Shown: positions 28,558 through 34,910 of the stretch, in pieces
Layout: every line of letters begins with the position of its first letter
Position numbering within the stretch: position 1 is the first letter of the stretch
Source: Paenibacillus contaminans
GTDB lineage: Bacteria > Bacillota > Bacilli > Paenibacillales > NBRC-103111
DNA length: 64,000 bases
Direction: 5' to 3'
NCBI RefSeq assembly: GCF_003285015.1
Contig: NZ_QMFB01000017.1
Span: 1-64,000, forward strand
The notes under the pieces: model-generated
What the model was told of the DNA's origin: nothing
The model's input: the letters and a program-made list of their open reading frames with translations, nothing else
Database searches by the model: none
Translations under genes and position numbers: made by a program

Positions 28558-30510
28558 ATGTCGACTCTATGGAAAGGCCGCCGACAGTTTTGGTTTGGAT
28601 TGATGATTTTGGGCCTGTTGATTAATTCGGTTTATCTTTACCTGATTTTCTCGACGAATAGCTCTTATGAACCGGGTGGTTCCATAACCGGAGCGAAAAT
28701 AATGAAAGCCGCGAAATGGAAGGATAACAAGTCGATTGCGATTACGACCGACAGTAAATTGCTACTGCTTAATGGAACGGAAATAGAGGCAGCAAAGGAA
28801 ATAGAGGGAATTGTTACCGACTTCGCTTTTACAGAGGATCGCTCCAGCATTTATATTGGCACGAATGACCGGAGAGTCTATGTACTGGATTCAGAATTAA
28901 ACGAAGTCTCCAGCTTCCCGGTTAACGGGAAAGTAATTGCATTAGATACGCTGACAAATGGAGGCGTTGCAATTGCCTATGGGATTGGTCAATATACGAG
29001 CAAGTTTTGGGTCGGGCAATTCGATGATGAAGGGAATAGCGCGTACGAGACTAGAATTGGTATGGATTTGACTTCGACGTTAGCAGCCCAGAACGGTACC
29101 TATTTTGGTACGGCTGATTCTAAGGTGGGCTTATTGTCCGCTCAAGGAAAGGAACTATGGCGAACAACCTTAATACAGCCTATTACACGTTTAAGCTTGA
29201 GTGCTAATCAGCAATTGCTCGCCGGAGATGAAAGAGGGAACGTAACCCTTCTTTCCGTTAAAGGGGAGAAAATATGGAGTCTTCATCTATCCGAGTATCC
29301 GATTACAATGCTTGAGATGCAACCAGCTAATTATTCGATTGCTGGAGATAAAGACGGAAATGTATTCATTCTTAATCAGCGGGGTGAATTGCTCTATAAC
29401 AAAAATTTGAACCAAGGTGCTCTTAATAGTTTGATTCATTATAACGAGAATGAACTTGTCGTGTTGACGGAATCGGGGCAGGAATTCATTATTCATGTCG
29501 ATTCGGCGTTAAGTGATACGAAACGTAAATCTAAATTGATGGTCTTGATTGCCCTGGATGTTGTTTTATTGTTGGGAATTATAGGCGGGAGTATGGCAAC
29601 AGTGCCGTCATGGCGCAGGGCTGCCTTACTAGTGGGGCGGAAACTAAAGCGATCGAAAACAGCGTATATGCTGATCCTTCCTTCTATTGTACTCATTATT
29701 GTGTTTAATGTGGTTCCCGCTATAATGGCCGTGTTCTATTCTTTTACGAACTTCAGTCTTAAAGAGCCTTTGAAGTTTATCGGTTGGGCCAATTTTGTAA
29801 AAATCAAATCGGATCCGTTGTTTTGGATCGGGATATGGAATATGATCCTCGTTATTGTTACTTCCATTATTAAAGAACTCACCATGCCTTTACTCGCGGC
29901 AGAGCTGATTTTCTGGTTGAAGAACAGCAGATGGAAGTACTTTTTCCGGACGGCCTTCGTTGTTCCAAGTATCGTGCCGGGTGTCGTAGTTATTTTATTG
30001 TGGAAAATGATGTATGAGCCGGAAATCGGATTTATCAACCAGTTTTTTGGCGTGCTAGGCCTGCAAAACTTGCAGCAAGCATGGCTCGGGAATGAAAAGC
30101 TGGCAATATGGAGCGTTATCGGAGCGGGATTTCCATTTATTGGCGTGTTCTCTTTTCTCATTTATTTTGGCGGATTAATCGGGATCAGCAGAGAGATTTA
30201 TGATTCATCCGAAATTGACGGCGTTCGCCCTTGGAGCCGGTTCTTGAAGATTGATCTTCCAATGATTCTCCCCCAGATCCGGGTTGTATTATTTTTTACG
30301 TTCATCGGCAGCATACAGGGCTTTGCCAACATTTTAATATTCACGCGCGGAGGTCCAGGGACTTCAACCTATGTTCCCGGCTTGCACATGTACAATCAAA
30401 TTTCCAGCGCCAGCTTTGGGTATGCTTCGGCTATTGGCGTTGTATTGGCGATTTTGGTGTTGGTTGGCACTATTTTTAATGCGCAATATTCGAAGCAGGT
30501 AAGGGAGTGA
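28558..30510 (+). CDS. Beta-propeller fused to sugar ABC permease
   Basis: A 650-residue fusion. After a membrane anchor (about 12-31), residues 45-325 form an extracytoplasmic WD40/PQQ-like propeller (AITTDSKLLLLNG, SIYIGTNDRRVYVLD, LSAQGKELWRTT, AGDKDGNVFILNQRGELLY). A second membrane segment (about 331-351) leads into a complete MalF-type permease (about 365-650) with EAA loop SSEIDGVRPWSRFLKIDLPM. CUT1 permeases of this type are normally about 290-320 residues, so about 350 residues are extra. The start is ATG 28558 after gaggggg. It overlaps the second permease by a few bases or abuts it. The propeller probably contacts the solute or the binding protein outside the membrane. There is no frameshift, so this is a true single polypeptide. 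Confidence 0.85.
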   Translation: MSTLWKGRRQFWFGLMILGLLINSVYLYLIFSTNSSYEPGGSITGAKIMKAAKWKDNKSIAITTDSKLLLLNGTEIEAAKEIEGIVTDFAFTEDRSSIYIGTNDRRVYVLDSELNEVSSFPVNGKVIALDTLTNGGVAIAYGIGQYTSKFWVGQFDDEGNSAYETRIGMDLTSTLAAQNGTYFGTADSKVGLLSAQGKELWRTTLIQPITRLSLSANQQLLAGDERGNVTLLSVKGEKIWSLHLSEYPITMLEMQPANYSIAGDKDGNVFILNQRGELLYNKNLNQGALNSLIHYNENELVVLTESGQEFIIHVDSALSDTKRKSKLMVLIALDVVLLLGIIGGSMATVPSWRRAALLVGRKLKRSKTAYMLILPSIVLIIVFNVVPAIMAVFYSFTNFSLKEPLKFIGWANFVKIKSDPLFWIGIWNMILVIVTSIIKELTMPLLAAELIFWLKNSRWKYFFRTAFVVPSIVPGVVVILLWKMMYEPEIGFINQFFGVLGLQNLQQAWLGNEKLAIWSVIGAGFPFIGVFSFLIYFGGLIGISREIYDSSEIDGVRPWSRFLKIDLPMILPQIRVVLFFTFIGSIQGFANILIFTRGGPGTSTYVPGLHMYNQISSASFGYASAIGVVLAILVLVGTIFNAQYSKQVRE

Positions 30511-30515
30511 CAGCA

Positions 30516-31400
30516 TTGGTGGGGAGCTCAAGTCAGAATTCGGGCAGAAGACGGGGACCTAAGGTTGCAACAAGAACGCTTATCAGTTATTTGACTCTTT
30601 TTGTATTGTTGCTGCTTTCTTTTGTACCAATATTTATGATGATTTCGATGTCTTTTCGTGACAGTTTATCGATATATGGCGATTTCTGGGGAATGCCATG
30701 GCCGCCTAAATGGGGGAATTATACTTTCGCCTTGACGGATCTCTTCGTTCCCATTTTACGCACTATGTATCTTTGCATCATTTCTATAGCGGGGATTATA
30801 TTGTTCGCGACGTTAAGCGGTTATGCATTTGCACGTCTCGCTTTTCTGGGGAGGAGGCTCCTCTTTTTCCTAGTGATTACGATGATGACGATTCCAGGCA
30901 TGATGCTGCTGACGCCCAACTTTATTTTGGCAGATTTTTTGCATATGAAAAACAGTCTGGAGGGATTAGCGTTTTTTTATATCGGAAGCGGGCAATTGTT
31001 CGCGATTTTTCTGCTGAGCGCCTTTTTCCAATCCCAGCCTGAGGAAATGTTTGAAGCGGCCAGAATCGAGGGAGCTTCGGAATTCCGTTGCGTGCGGTCG
31101 ATTGCAATTCCTTTGGCCGTGCCCATTCTGATTACGATCGGTATTATGAATTTTCTCTCCATTTATAATGACTTGGTATGGCCAACGTTAATAATCAGCA
31201 GCCCTGGGCTGCAGACGATCTCTATGGCTCTAGCGAATTATGCTCCAAGTGCGGGGAATGCGATCGGTCAAATGTCCCGTCCCGATCTTGGTATTATCAC
31301 CTCGGGCTATGCCGTAGCTTCGATTCCGTTACTGCTCTTGTACACGTTTGGCATGAAGTATTTCATCGAGGGGCTGACATCAGGAGCTGTCAAATCTTAA
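30516..31400 (+). CDS. Sugar ABC transporter permease (MalG-type)
   Basis: A 294-residue inner-membrane permease with six hydrophobic segments and EAA loop MFEAARIEGASEFRCVRSIAIPL, pairing with the propeller-permease fusion. The start is uncertain. GTG 30507 lies within the aagggag ribosome binding site and is too close, so TTG 30516 or GTG 30519 is preferred. The last residues (MKYFIEGLTSGAVKS) are typical of CUT1 MalG-like subunits. It is the last gene of the operon, ahead of the terminator at 31495. Confidence 0.87.
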   Translation: MVGSSSQNSGRRRGPKVATRTLISYLTLFVLLLLSFVPIFMMISMSFRDSLSIYGDFWGMPWPPKWGNYTFALTDLFVPILRTMYLCIISIAGIILFATLSGYAFARLAFLGRRLLFFLVITMMTIPGMMLLTPNFILADFLHMKNSLEGLAFFYIGSGQLFAIFLLSAFFQSQPEEMFEAARIEGASEFRCVRSIAIPLAVPILITIGIMNFLSIYNDLVWPTLIISSPGLQTISMALANYAPSAGNAIGQMSRPDLGIITSGYAVASIPLLLLYTFGMKYFIEGLTSGAVKS

Positions 31401-31494
31401 CCCAAGTCACAAAAAGGGAGTCGGATAGGAACGATATTATTTTCAATTGGGGAGGAGTCGTTTTACAGTGTAATTAATAAAGGCTTGACCAATG

Positions 31495-31545
31495 GAGCGC
31501 AATAAGCCATACGGGATCCGTATGTCTTTTTTTGCGCTCTTTTTG
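31495..31545 (+). terminator. Terminator of the glycan operon
   Basis: gagcgcaa pairs with ttgcgctc, and inside it catacgg pairs with ccgtatg; the stem is followed by ttttt. The remaining gap to 31644 shows no other gene. Confidence 0.85.
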
Positions 31546-31644
31546 TGTTGTGCCGAAACGAGGATGTTTTAAGATTTCTGCGAGTTGCCTGTGTATGTTG
31601 ATAATGATGGAAGCTGCATATCGAAAATGAGAGGAGAAAAGAAC

Positions 31645-32304
31645 ATGGATGAACAACGAGTGATAGAGCAGGAAATCGAAGCGGAGGCAAATCCTCACGC
31701 GTACTTACTATCCGTTCCAGTCAATGATCCGCGTTGGGGGAAGGTTATGACATTTTGGGATTTGCCTTCGTTTGGAGCGAAACGGCTGCCCATTAACCGC
31801 TTTCGGAAGCTGCGCTCTAAACAAGTGCTGCTTGCCATTATGGAGGATCGATACTGCAAAAGGAATATTGAAATAATCGCAGATCACTATGAGAGAATCA
31901 TTACGTTCCGTTATCGCGGCACCGTAATCGGACAATTTTATCGAAAGATCATGACCTTTCTACCTGTCCATGCGGATACTTACGAAGGCTCATACTCGAC
32001 GATCGGGCAGCGTAAAGCTGCAAAACAAGCCGTACAAGAAATCATTCGGATTATGATGGGCGACACCACGGCGGAACGGATTAGTCTGGCCTATAGAGAA
32101 TTTCTGGTTCTGCTGTTCGGCTCTGTGGCGCGTCAGCCATCCGACTTATGGGTTTCTCGCGACGCTTATGTTGAAGCCATGCATGCTATAGAAGAAAAAT
32201 ACCGATTAGAGGCCGGTGATGAGCAGTTCTTGGAATGGCGGTTGACTTTGCTCGGCCGTTCGCCGAGGATAATAGACGATCAGACGAAGGAGGATCAAAG
32301 ATGA
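31645..32304 (+). CDS. Hypothetical protein of unknown function
   Basis: A 219-residue predicted cytoplasmic protein. The start is ATG 31645 behind gagaggag; the frame is open 20 codons further through a TTG that has no ribosome binding site. No signal peptide, membrane segment or familiar motif is visible. It is mixed alpha/beta with many Arg and Ile residues (VLLAIMEDRYCKRNIEIIADHYERIITFRYRG). I do not recognise it. Its stop overlaps the ATG of a truncated CxxC frame, suggesting a two-gene operon once continued there. Confidence 0.55.
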   Translation: MDEQRVIEQEIEAEANPHAYLLSVPVNDPRWGKVMTFWDLPSFGAKRLPINRFRKLRSKQVLLAIMEDRYCKRNIEIIADHYERIITFRYRGTVIGQFYRKIMTFLPVHADTYEGSYSTIGQRKAAKQAVQEIIRIMMGDTTAERISLAYREFLVLLFGSVARQPSDLWVSRDAYVEAMHAIEEKYRLEAGDEQFLEWRLTLLGRSPRIIDDQTKEDQR

Positions 32305-32357
32305 ATTGCATGCACTGCGGCAAAGTCGTTCTTTTATGGTATATTATGCCTATATAA
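32301..32357 (+). pseudogene. Truncated start of a CxxC (zinc-ribbon-like) gene
   Basis: ATG 32301 overlaps the preceding stop (ATGA) and has a near-perfect ribosome binding site (gaaggaggatc). It encodes MNCMHCGKV and then runs into unrelated codons and stops after 18 residues. A CxxC N-terminus is a common start of small zinc-ribbon proteins. The frame ends where the promoter of the MazG-like gene begins, so it looks cut by arrival of that unit. It may alternatively be a short leader peptide. Confidence 0.35.
32330..32355 (+). promoter_or_regulatory. Extended -10 promoter of MazG-like gene, copy 1
   Basis: tggtatattatgcctat here and tggtatattattcctat at about 38021-38040 lie at similar distances before the two MazG-like genes. 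The tgn-tatatt arrangement fits an extended -10 sigma-A promoter. Conservation in both copies supports a functional site. Confidence 0.45.
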
Positions 32358-32421
32358 CCAAATGAAATCGCGATCCTATCAGAAGATTCGACTTGTTTCA
32401 ACAGGAAAAGGAGATGACACC

Positions 32422-32742
32422 ATGCCAACATACAACAAGCTAGTCCGCGATCGAATACCGGAAATTATTGCAGGTAACGGCAAAGCTTGCAGTACCCGGA
32501 TTCTTGATGAATCGGAATATAAAGCGGAGCTGCGGACAAAGCTGGCCGAAGAGCTAAATGAATATTTGGAAGCGGCTAACGATACTGATGCAATGGAAGA
32601 ACTGGCGGATATACTCGAGCTTCTTCACGCTCTAACAGCCGTGCACGGCTCGACCGTCGAACAACTCGAATCGATTCGGGCCAATAAAGCGGAGAAACGC
32701 GGAGGATTTAAAGATCGAATCTTCCTTATTGATGTAGAATAA
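32422..32742 (+). CDS. MazG-like nucleotide pyrophosphohydrolase, copy 1
   Basis: A 106-residue all-alpha protein of the phosphoribosyl-ATP pyrophosphohydrolase-like/MazG superfamily: MPTYNKLVRDRIPEII, then EELNEYLEA and MEELADILELLHAL with the acidic Mg-binding positions (ExxE and ExxD). It probably hydrolyses a non-canonical or signalling nucleotide. The start is ATG 32422 behind aaaggag. It differs from the copy at 38116 at about nine of 106 residues, so the duplication is recent. Both copies face the same way and bracket the RNA-repair operon. Confidence 0.8.
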   Translation: MPTYNKLVRDRIPEIIAGNGKACSTRILDESEYKAELRTKLAEELNEYLEAANDTDAMEELADILELLHALTAVHGSTVEQLESIRANKAEKRGGFKDRIFLIDVE

Positions 32743-32759
32743 TGTGGAGGGAATAAAAA

Positions 32760-33137
32760 GTGGATGAATTGGTAACCAGAATTGAAGAAGTTGTCCAAAA
32801 TGTAAAACAGTTTAATGAAGATCTACAAAATATGACGGATATCGTTTCACAGTTATCACAGTTCAAGCATTGGTATTATATTCCGGTCGTTAATTTGTTT
32901 GGGCCAAGCAAATATATTGGATATAAAGAGATGAACACCGAAAAATATGATAGGGGATCTAGAAAAACAGGGACAGATACTGAGGAGTTTTTGAAATCTT
33001 GGTTTATAAAACTACCTAAAGATTCTGAAAGAAGTAAAGAACTAATGGCTCAAGTAATTGACCTACTCTCGATTTATGACAAAACAATAAATAAAGCTGC
33101 AGCAATCCATGTAATAAAGAACGGAATAAGGCTTTAA
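32760..33137 (+). CDS. Small hypothetical protein with FGPSKYIGYK motif
   Basis: A 125-residue protein. The GTG start at 32760 follows ggaggg. The N-terminal third is a predicted coiled coil (LVTRIEEVVQNVKQFNEDLQ), followed by the motif YIPVVNLFGPSKYIGYKEM and a helical C-terminus. Segments of the type PSKxIGYKxM occur in some restriction-associated proteins, so a DNA-related role is possible, but I cannot assign a family. It lies 17 bp after MazG-like copy 1 and is probably co-transcribed with it. Its base composition is more AT-rich than hen1/pnkp. Confidence 0.5.
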   Translation: MDELVTRIEEVVQNVKQFNEDLQNMTDIVSQLSQFKHWYYIPVVNLFGPSKYIGYKEMNTEKYDRGSRKTGTDTEEFLKSWFIKLPKDSERSKELMAQVIDLLSIYDKTINKAAAIHVIKNGIRL

Positions 33138-33248
33138 ATAGTCTTGCAAAAATATCTCCGTCGAAAATCGTGGATAAAGGCAGCTATTGAAAAAGCTTCG
33201 TCGAAACAACAGACAGAAGTAGGGCATCGCCATTGGATCGAGAAATTG

Positions 33249-33352
33249 TTGGTTACCACAGCCCCCAGCCTAAACGGCTGCTTCACTGTTCACGCTACAG
33301 GTTTGCCCTTTGAGGCACCTTGTGCCGAAATTTGCAAGACTCAAGTAACCAA
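33249..33352 (+). ncRNA. Possible structured RNA upstream of permuted tRNA
   Basis: Within the 504-bp gap before hen1, ttggttac (33249-33256) pairs with gtaaccaa (33345-33352) and encloses two perfect small hairpins: cagcc-taaac-ggctg (33266-33280) and ggcac-ctt-gtgcc (33314-33326). Three nested elements within 104 nt suggest a folded RNA or leader. The 85-codon frame at 33144-33401 has no ribosome binding site and crosses this structure. No known RNA family is recognised. Confidence 0.3.
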
Positions 33353-33440
33353 GCATAACGACCTCGTAATACTTCCACCCTGTTCATTTCCATATATCTA
33401 AGCGAAAATACGATTAGTTACAAAGATCATCGAGGCGCAT

Positions 33441-33542
33441 GGATGGGTTACTTCGCCTGTTAAGCGACATGTCGTTGGTTCGAATCCAACTTCCGCTGCA
33501 AAAAGCGGAATAGCTCAGCGGTAGAGCAGTCTGTACCTATCC
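33441..33542 (+). tRNA. Circularly permuted tRNA-Asn(GUU)-like RNA
   Basis: The 3' part of a tRNA precedes its 5' part. In order: anticodon-stem bases gc (33455-33456), loop ctgttaa with anticodon gtt at 33459-33461, 3' anticodon strand gcgac (33464-33468), variable atgtc, T-stem gttgg/ccaac with loop ttcgaat, acceptor ttccgct (33491-33497), a six-base linker gcaaaa, acceptor 5' strand agcggaa (33504-33510), ta, D-arm gctc-agcggta-gagc, a, and gtc (33529-33531). gtc plus gc completes a perfect five-pair anticodon stem. U8, A14, G15-C48, G18-G19, U33, T54, C56, A58 and G73 are all present. Outer flanks ggatggg(t)tac and gtacctatcc pair over ten positions (one G-U) with one bulged base, then a T tract follows. 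G73 and the GUU anticodon are AsnRS identity elements. It may be a functional permuted tRNA, a decoy, or a leader sensor. Confidence 0.75.
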
Positions 33543-33581
33543 GACCTTTTTCTTCGGTGGTCTTTGCTCATTAAGTACATA

Positions 33582-33606
33582 GCGAGGTGCCGCCAAGGTA
33601 CTTCGC
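33582..33606 (+). promoter_or_regulatory. Leader hairpin before hen1
   Basis: gcgaggtgcc pairs with ggtacttcgc (ten pairs, two G-U) around gccaa, 36 bases before the hen1 ATG and about 20 bases before its taggag site. There is no T run, so it is more likely a regulatory or RNA-protecting hairpin than a terminator. It could alternatively pair with part of the permuted tRNA flank, which shares ttacttcgc-like sequence. Confidence 0.4.
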
Positions 33607-33641
33607 ACGGTTCACATTCAGCAAGTTAGGAGTAGATCGCA

Positions 33642-34907
33642 ATGGCAATCGTCCAAGTCGGATCCACGAATCCGCAGTTTTCGTTTCTGATCAAGAAAAA
33701 TCCGAATTCCGGCATGATGCTCCGCTCAATTCGCAGAGGCATGGCGTACGGCTGGTACACCGATGAGCAGAAGTACAACGTGTATTTTAAAGATGCAGAT
33801 AATGAAATTTCCTATAAGCAGAATGAGCAGGACAACTTCGAGTATTTGAACGTATCGAGGTACAATACACCCATTTTTCCGCTTAATGCGATTAACGAAT
33901 TTTTCTCCGCGCCGCTTAAGGCTCAGGATACACGGGACACGGAGGGCTACGAGCATACGTTTTTCGTCAATTTGATTCACATCGAGCATGTCCGGTATAT
34001 CGAGTTTTTTGAGAAGCATTTGAAGGACTTTACGTTCGAGATTGCCCATCAAGCCCATAAAAGCTACTCGCTAACCGTGACGACGAACAAAAGCTTGTAT
34101 CAGCTCCTCCATGCCGCAAGCGTGCTATGCTTATTTCTCTCCATGTTCGGCAAAGAATATATCGATATTTCGGACAGCATTCTGGATAAGTACATCAAAA
34201 GTGTGAATGTCATCGACGCGCCGTTTTATATTCGCAGCCTGTTTGTGCGGAACTTTCTGTCCTCCAGGGACCGGTTTCAGAGGTACAAGGCGGAGCTGGA
34301 GAAAACGGATCGCTACAACATCCAGTTCGCCTACGGGGGGACGGGGCTGCAGCGGAGGAATTATATCGGAAGTGCGCTCGCTTTTGACAAGTCGATTTTG
34401 GATGTGGGCTGCGGGGAAGGGTTTTATGCGATTCCTTTTGCCGGGAAAATTGAGGGCAGCTACTACGCGATCGATATCAACGAGGAGCTGCTGGAGAAGG
34501 TCAAACGCAAAGCGGAGGCCAAAGAGCTCGACAACCTCGTCACGTTCGGCTCGATCGATCAGTTCCTGGAAAGCTACAACGGGGAGCAGGTCGATGTGAT
34601 TTTGACGGAGGTCATTGAACATATGAGCCAGGATGAGGCCAAGCTGCTGATCCATCAAATCTGCACGCATGTCGATTTCGACAACTTCATCATTACGACG
34701 CCCAACGCCGATTTTAACCGCTATTACGAGCTAGACGATTTCCGGCATGACGACCACAAGTGGGAGATGGGCGAGGAAGCTTTTCAGCAGTGGATGCGCG
34801 ATGTGATCCGGGAAACGAAGCTGCACGCCGAATTCGTAGCGGTCGGAGACGGCGTTAACAATATGAAGACGACGCAGGGCGTTATTTTGAAGAAAAGGGG
34901 GGCCTGA
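33642..34907 (+). CDS. hen1: RNA 3'-terminal ribose 2'-O-methyltransferase Hen1
   Basis: A 421-residue bacterial Hen1. The N-terminal 240 residues form the domain that activates Pnkp ligase in known systems (MAIVQVGSTNPQFSFLIKKN, SIRRGMAYGWYTDE). The C-terminal half is a SAM-dependent methyltransferase: motif I ILDVGCGEGFYAIPF at about 253, the metal-binding set EVIEHM at about 323 and RHDDHKWEM at about 368, and TPNADFNRYY. Hen1 methylates the 2'-OH at the 3' end of a ribotoxin-cut RNA before ligation, so the repaired RNA resists a second cut. The ATG at 33642 follows taggag at nine bases. It ends three bases before pnkp, so the genes are one operon. A permuted tRNA-like RNA lies directly upstream. 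Confidence 0.93.
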   Translation: MAIVQVGSTNPQFSFLIKKNPNSGMMLRSIRRGMAYGWYTDEQKYNVYFKDADNEISYKQNEQDNFEYLNVSRYNTPIFPLNAINEFFSAPLKAQDTRDTEGYEHTFFVNLIHIEHVRYIEFFEKHLKDFTFEIAHQAHKSYSLTVTTNKSLYQLLHAASVLCLFLSMFGKEYIDISDSILDKYIKSVNVIDAPFYIRSLFVRNFLSSRDRFQRYKAELEKTDRYNIQFAYGGTGLQRRNYIGSALAFDKSILDVGCGEGFYAIPFAGKIEGSYYAIDINEELLEKVKRKAEAKELDNLVTFGSIDQFLESYNGEQVDVILTEVIEHMSQDEAKLLIHQICTHVDFDNFIITTPNADFNRYYELDDFRHDDHKWEMGEEAFQQWMRDVIRETKLHAEFVAVGDGVNNMKTTQGVILKKRGA

Positions 34908-34910
34908 CGC

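Noticed and set aside
33144..33401. 85-codon open frame upstream of the permuted tRNA
   Set aside because: It has no ribosome binding site and the segment shows RNA-like hairpins instead.
33441..33542. An ordinary tRNA gene, or an integration scar at a tRNA att site
   Set aside because: The halves are in reversed order, so no standard tRNA gene is present. Integration normally leaves one intact tRNA plus a 3' fragment, not a 3'-then-5' order with complementary flanks. Debris from a tandem duplication remains possible but does not explain the flank helix.
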